Made by a program: the position numbers and the translations under genes. From a bacterium (lineage in GTDB: Bacteria > JAMCPX01), in the NCBI GenBank assembly GCA_027364825.1, contig DAHXOM010000105.1, forward strand, positions 1-7,046: a DNA stretch of 7,046 nt, read 5' to 3'. Shown in pieces: positions 6,284 through 7,046 of the stretch. A model generated the notes under the pieces. That model was not told the origin of the DNA. It saw only the letters and a list, made by a program, of their open reading frames with translations, and did not search any database. Each line of letters begins with the position of its first letter. Positions within the stretch are counted from its first letter, which is position 1.

Positions 6284-7046
6284 CTATTTAAGTCTGACAC
6301 CGGTTCTGTTCTTTTCAAAAGATTGCCCGAATCCAATCAACTCACGGGCAATATATAGAGGCCTTTCTTTTACTTCATTGTATATCCTCCCTATATATCC
6401 GCCGATGATCCCAATGGCAAAAAGCTGTACTCCACCAAAAAACAAGATGAGGGCAAGCAAAGAAGAGTGCCATGAAGCCGGGTTGGCATAAAATAGGGCA
6501 TTTATGAAAAGAGACAACGCATAAATAAGCGTAGAAAAAATAGTCACCAGTCCAAAATACGTGGCAAACTGAAGGGGTATTTGACTGAAGGATGTTATTC
6601 CTCCCAGGGCAACATTCCAGAGCTCCCAATAACTCTGTTTTGGTTTCCCTGCATTCCTTTTATGCCGAGTGAAGAATATAGCGGTTTGCCGGTAGCCAAT
6701 CCATTGGAACAATACCTGCATTAATCGGTTACCTTCCCTTAATTCCTTCAGGGATTCCACAGCAGGCCTGCTTATAAGGCGGAAATCCCCGGTATCCTTC
6801 GGAATTTTTGTATTGATAAGCCTATTGATGACCCTATAAAAAACAAACGAGATAGCGCGTTTGAACCATCCTTCGCCTTCCCTGAGTTTTCTTGTTGCAT
6901 AAACAATGTCGTAACCTTCTCTCCATTTTTCAATAAGCTTCGGTATTATTTCCGGAGGGTCCTGAAGGTCGGCATCTATGGGAATCACAGCTTCTCCTGT
7001 AGAAAAATCAATACCCGCGGTCAAAGCCGCCTGTTTGCCAAAATTT
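6284..7046 (-). CDS. GT2 polyprenyl-phosphate glycosyltransferase (GtrB/DPM1-like), 5' end outside window
   Basis: Membrane-associated glycosyltransferase expected to move a sugar from a nucleotide donor to undecaprenyl phosphate at the inner membrane, for O-antigen, lipid A or other envelope glycan modification. The frame runs to the right edge (253 visible residues, beginning NFGKQAAL); the TTG at 7024 encodes the Leu of that conserved motif and is not the start. The missing N-terminus should hold the first Rossmann strand and nucleotide-binding residues. Visible motifs are DADLQDPPE (24-32) with the DxD-like metal/nucleotide site, DTGDFRLISR (84-93), the ITSFSQIPL segment (150-158) before the first membrane helix (about 160-185), and a second helix (about 195-217) running into GGYIGRIYNEVKERPLY, the hallmark C-terminal motif (usually GEYIGR). 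The two C-terminal helices match the GtrB/YfdH type. No terminator is evident after the stop codon. The sugar donor and the final glycan cannot be read from sequence. Confidence 0.93.
   Translation of the reverse strand, partial: NFGKQAALTAGIDFSTGEAVIPIDADLQDPPEIIPKLIEKWREGYDIVYATRKLREGEGWFKRAISFVFYRVINRLINTKIPKDTGDFRLISRPAVESLKELREGNRLMQVLFQWIGYRQTAIFFTRHKRNAGKPKQSYWELWNVALGGITSFSQIPLQFATYFGLVTIFSTLIYALSLFINALFYANPASWHSSLLALILFFGGVQLFAIGIIGGYIGRIYNEVKERPLYIARELIGFGQSFEKNRTGVRLK

Noticed and set aside
6375..6629. 84-codon minus-strand open frame within the glycosyltransferase
   Set aside because: Same strand, different frame; Cys/His/Trp/Phe-rich out-of-frame translation of the membrane helices, not a gene.

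Overview
The window looks like chromosomal DNA from an anaerobic, respiring Gram-negative bacterium, most plausibly Desulfobacterota (Geobacter-like or syntrophic) or Nitrospirota. This is inferred from the large multiheme cytochrome c/b fusion, the moderate GC content and the gene complement; no rRNA or other marker gene fixes the taxon. There are no tRNA or rRNA genes, no CRISPR array, no transposase and no phage genes.

Layout, left to right. (1) Bases 1-1950 (+) hold the 3' part of a large periplasmic multiheme cytochrome c fused to a membrane di-heme cytochrome b. Its reading frame is open to the left edge, so the true start lies outside the window. It ends at a strong intrinsic terminator (1968-2000). 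(2) A predicted promoter (2026-2054) drives a PfkB/ribokinase-family sugar or nucleoside kinase (2083-2991). An RmuC-family protein (3034-4257) follows 42 nt later, probably in the same transcript. (3) A perfect 12-bp hairpin without a good T tract (4290-4317) separates rmuC from a short-chain dehydrogenase/reductase (4382-5164). (4) On the minus strand, converging on the SDR with a 19-nt gap, is an unrecognised cytoplasmic protein (5184-6074) built from two copies of a four-cysteine module; it has its own predicted promoter. (5) At the right edge, also on the minus strand, is a polyprenyl-phosphate glycosyltransferase of the GtrB/DPM1-like GT2 family (6284-7046), cut at its 5' end by the window boundary. 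I see no gene or clear signal in the spacer 6137-6283.

The genes do not form one evident pathway. The cytochrome is a quinol-to-periplasm electron conduit with the same architecture as CbcL of Geobacter. PfkB and RmuC look like a housekeeping pair, and the glycosyltransferase belongs to surface polysaccharide or lipid modification. The two points most worth following up are the strict 128-residue heme-spacing super-repeat in the cytochrome and the duplicated Cys4 protein. Several obvious start sites were corrected: 244 is not a start, and 2083, 4382 and 6074 are preferred over upstream in-frame codons.
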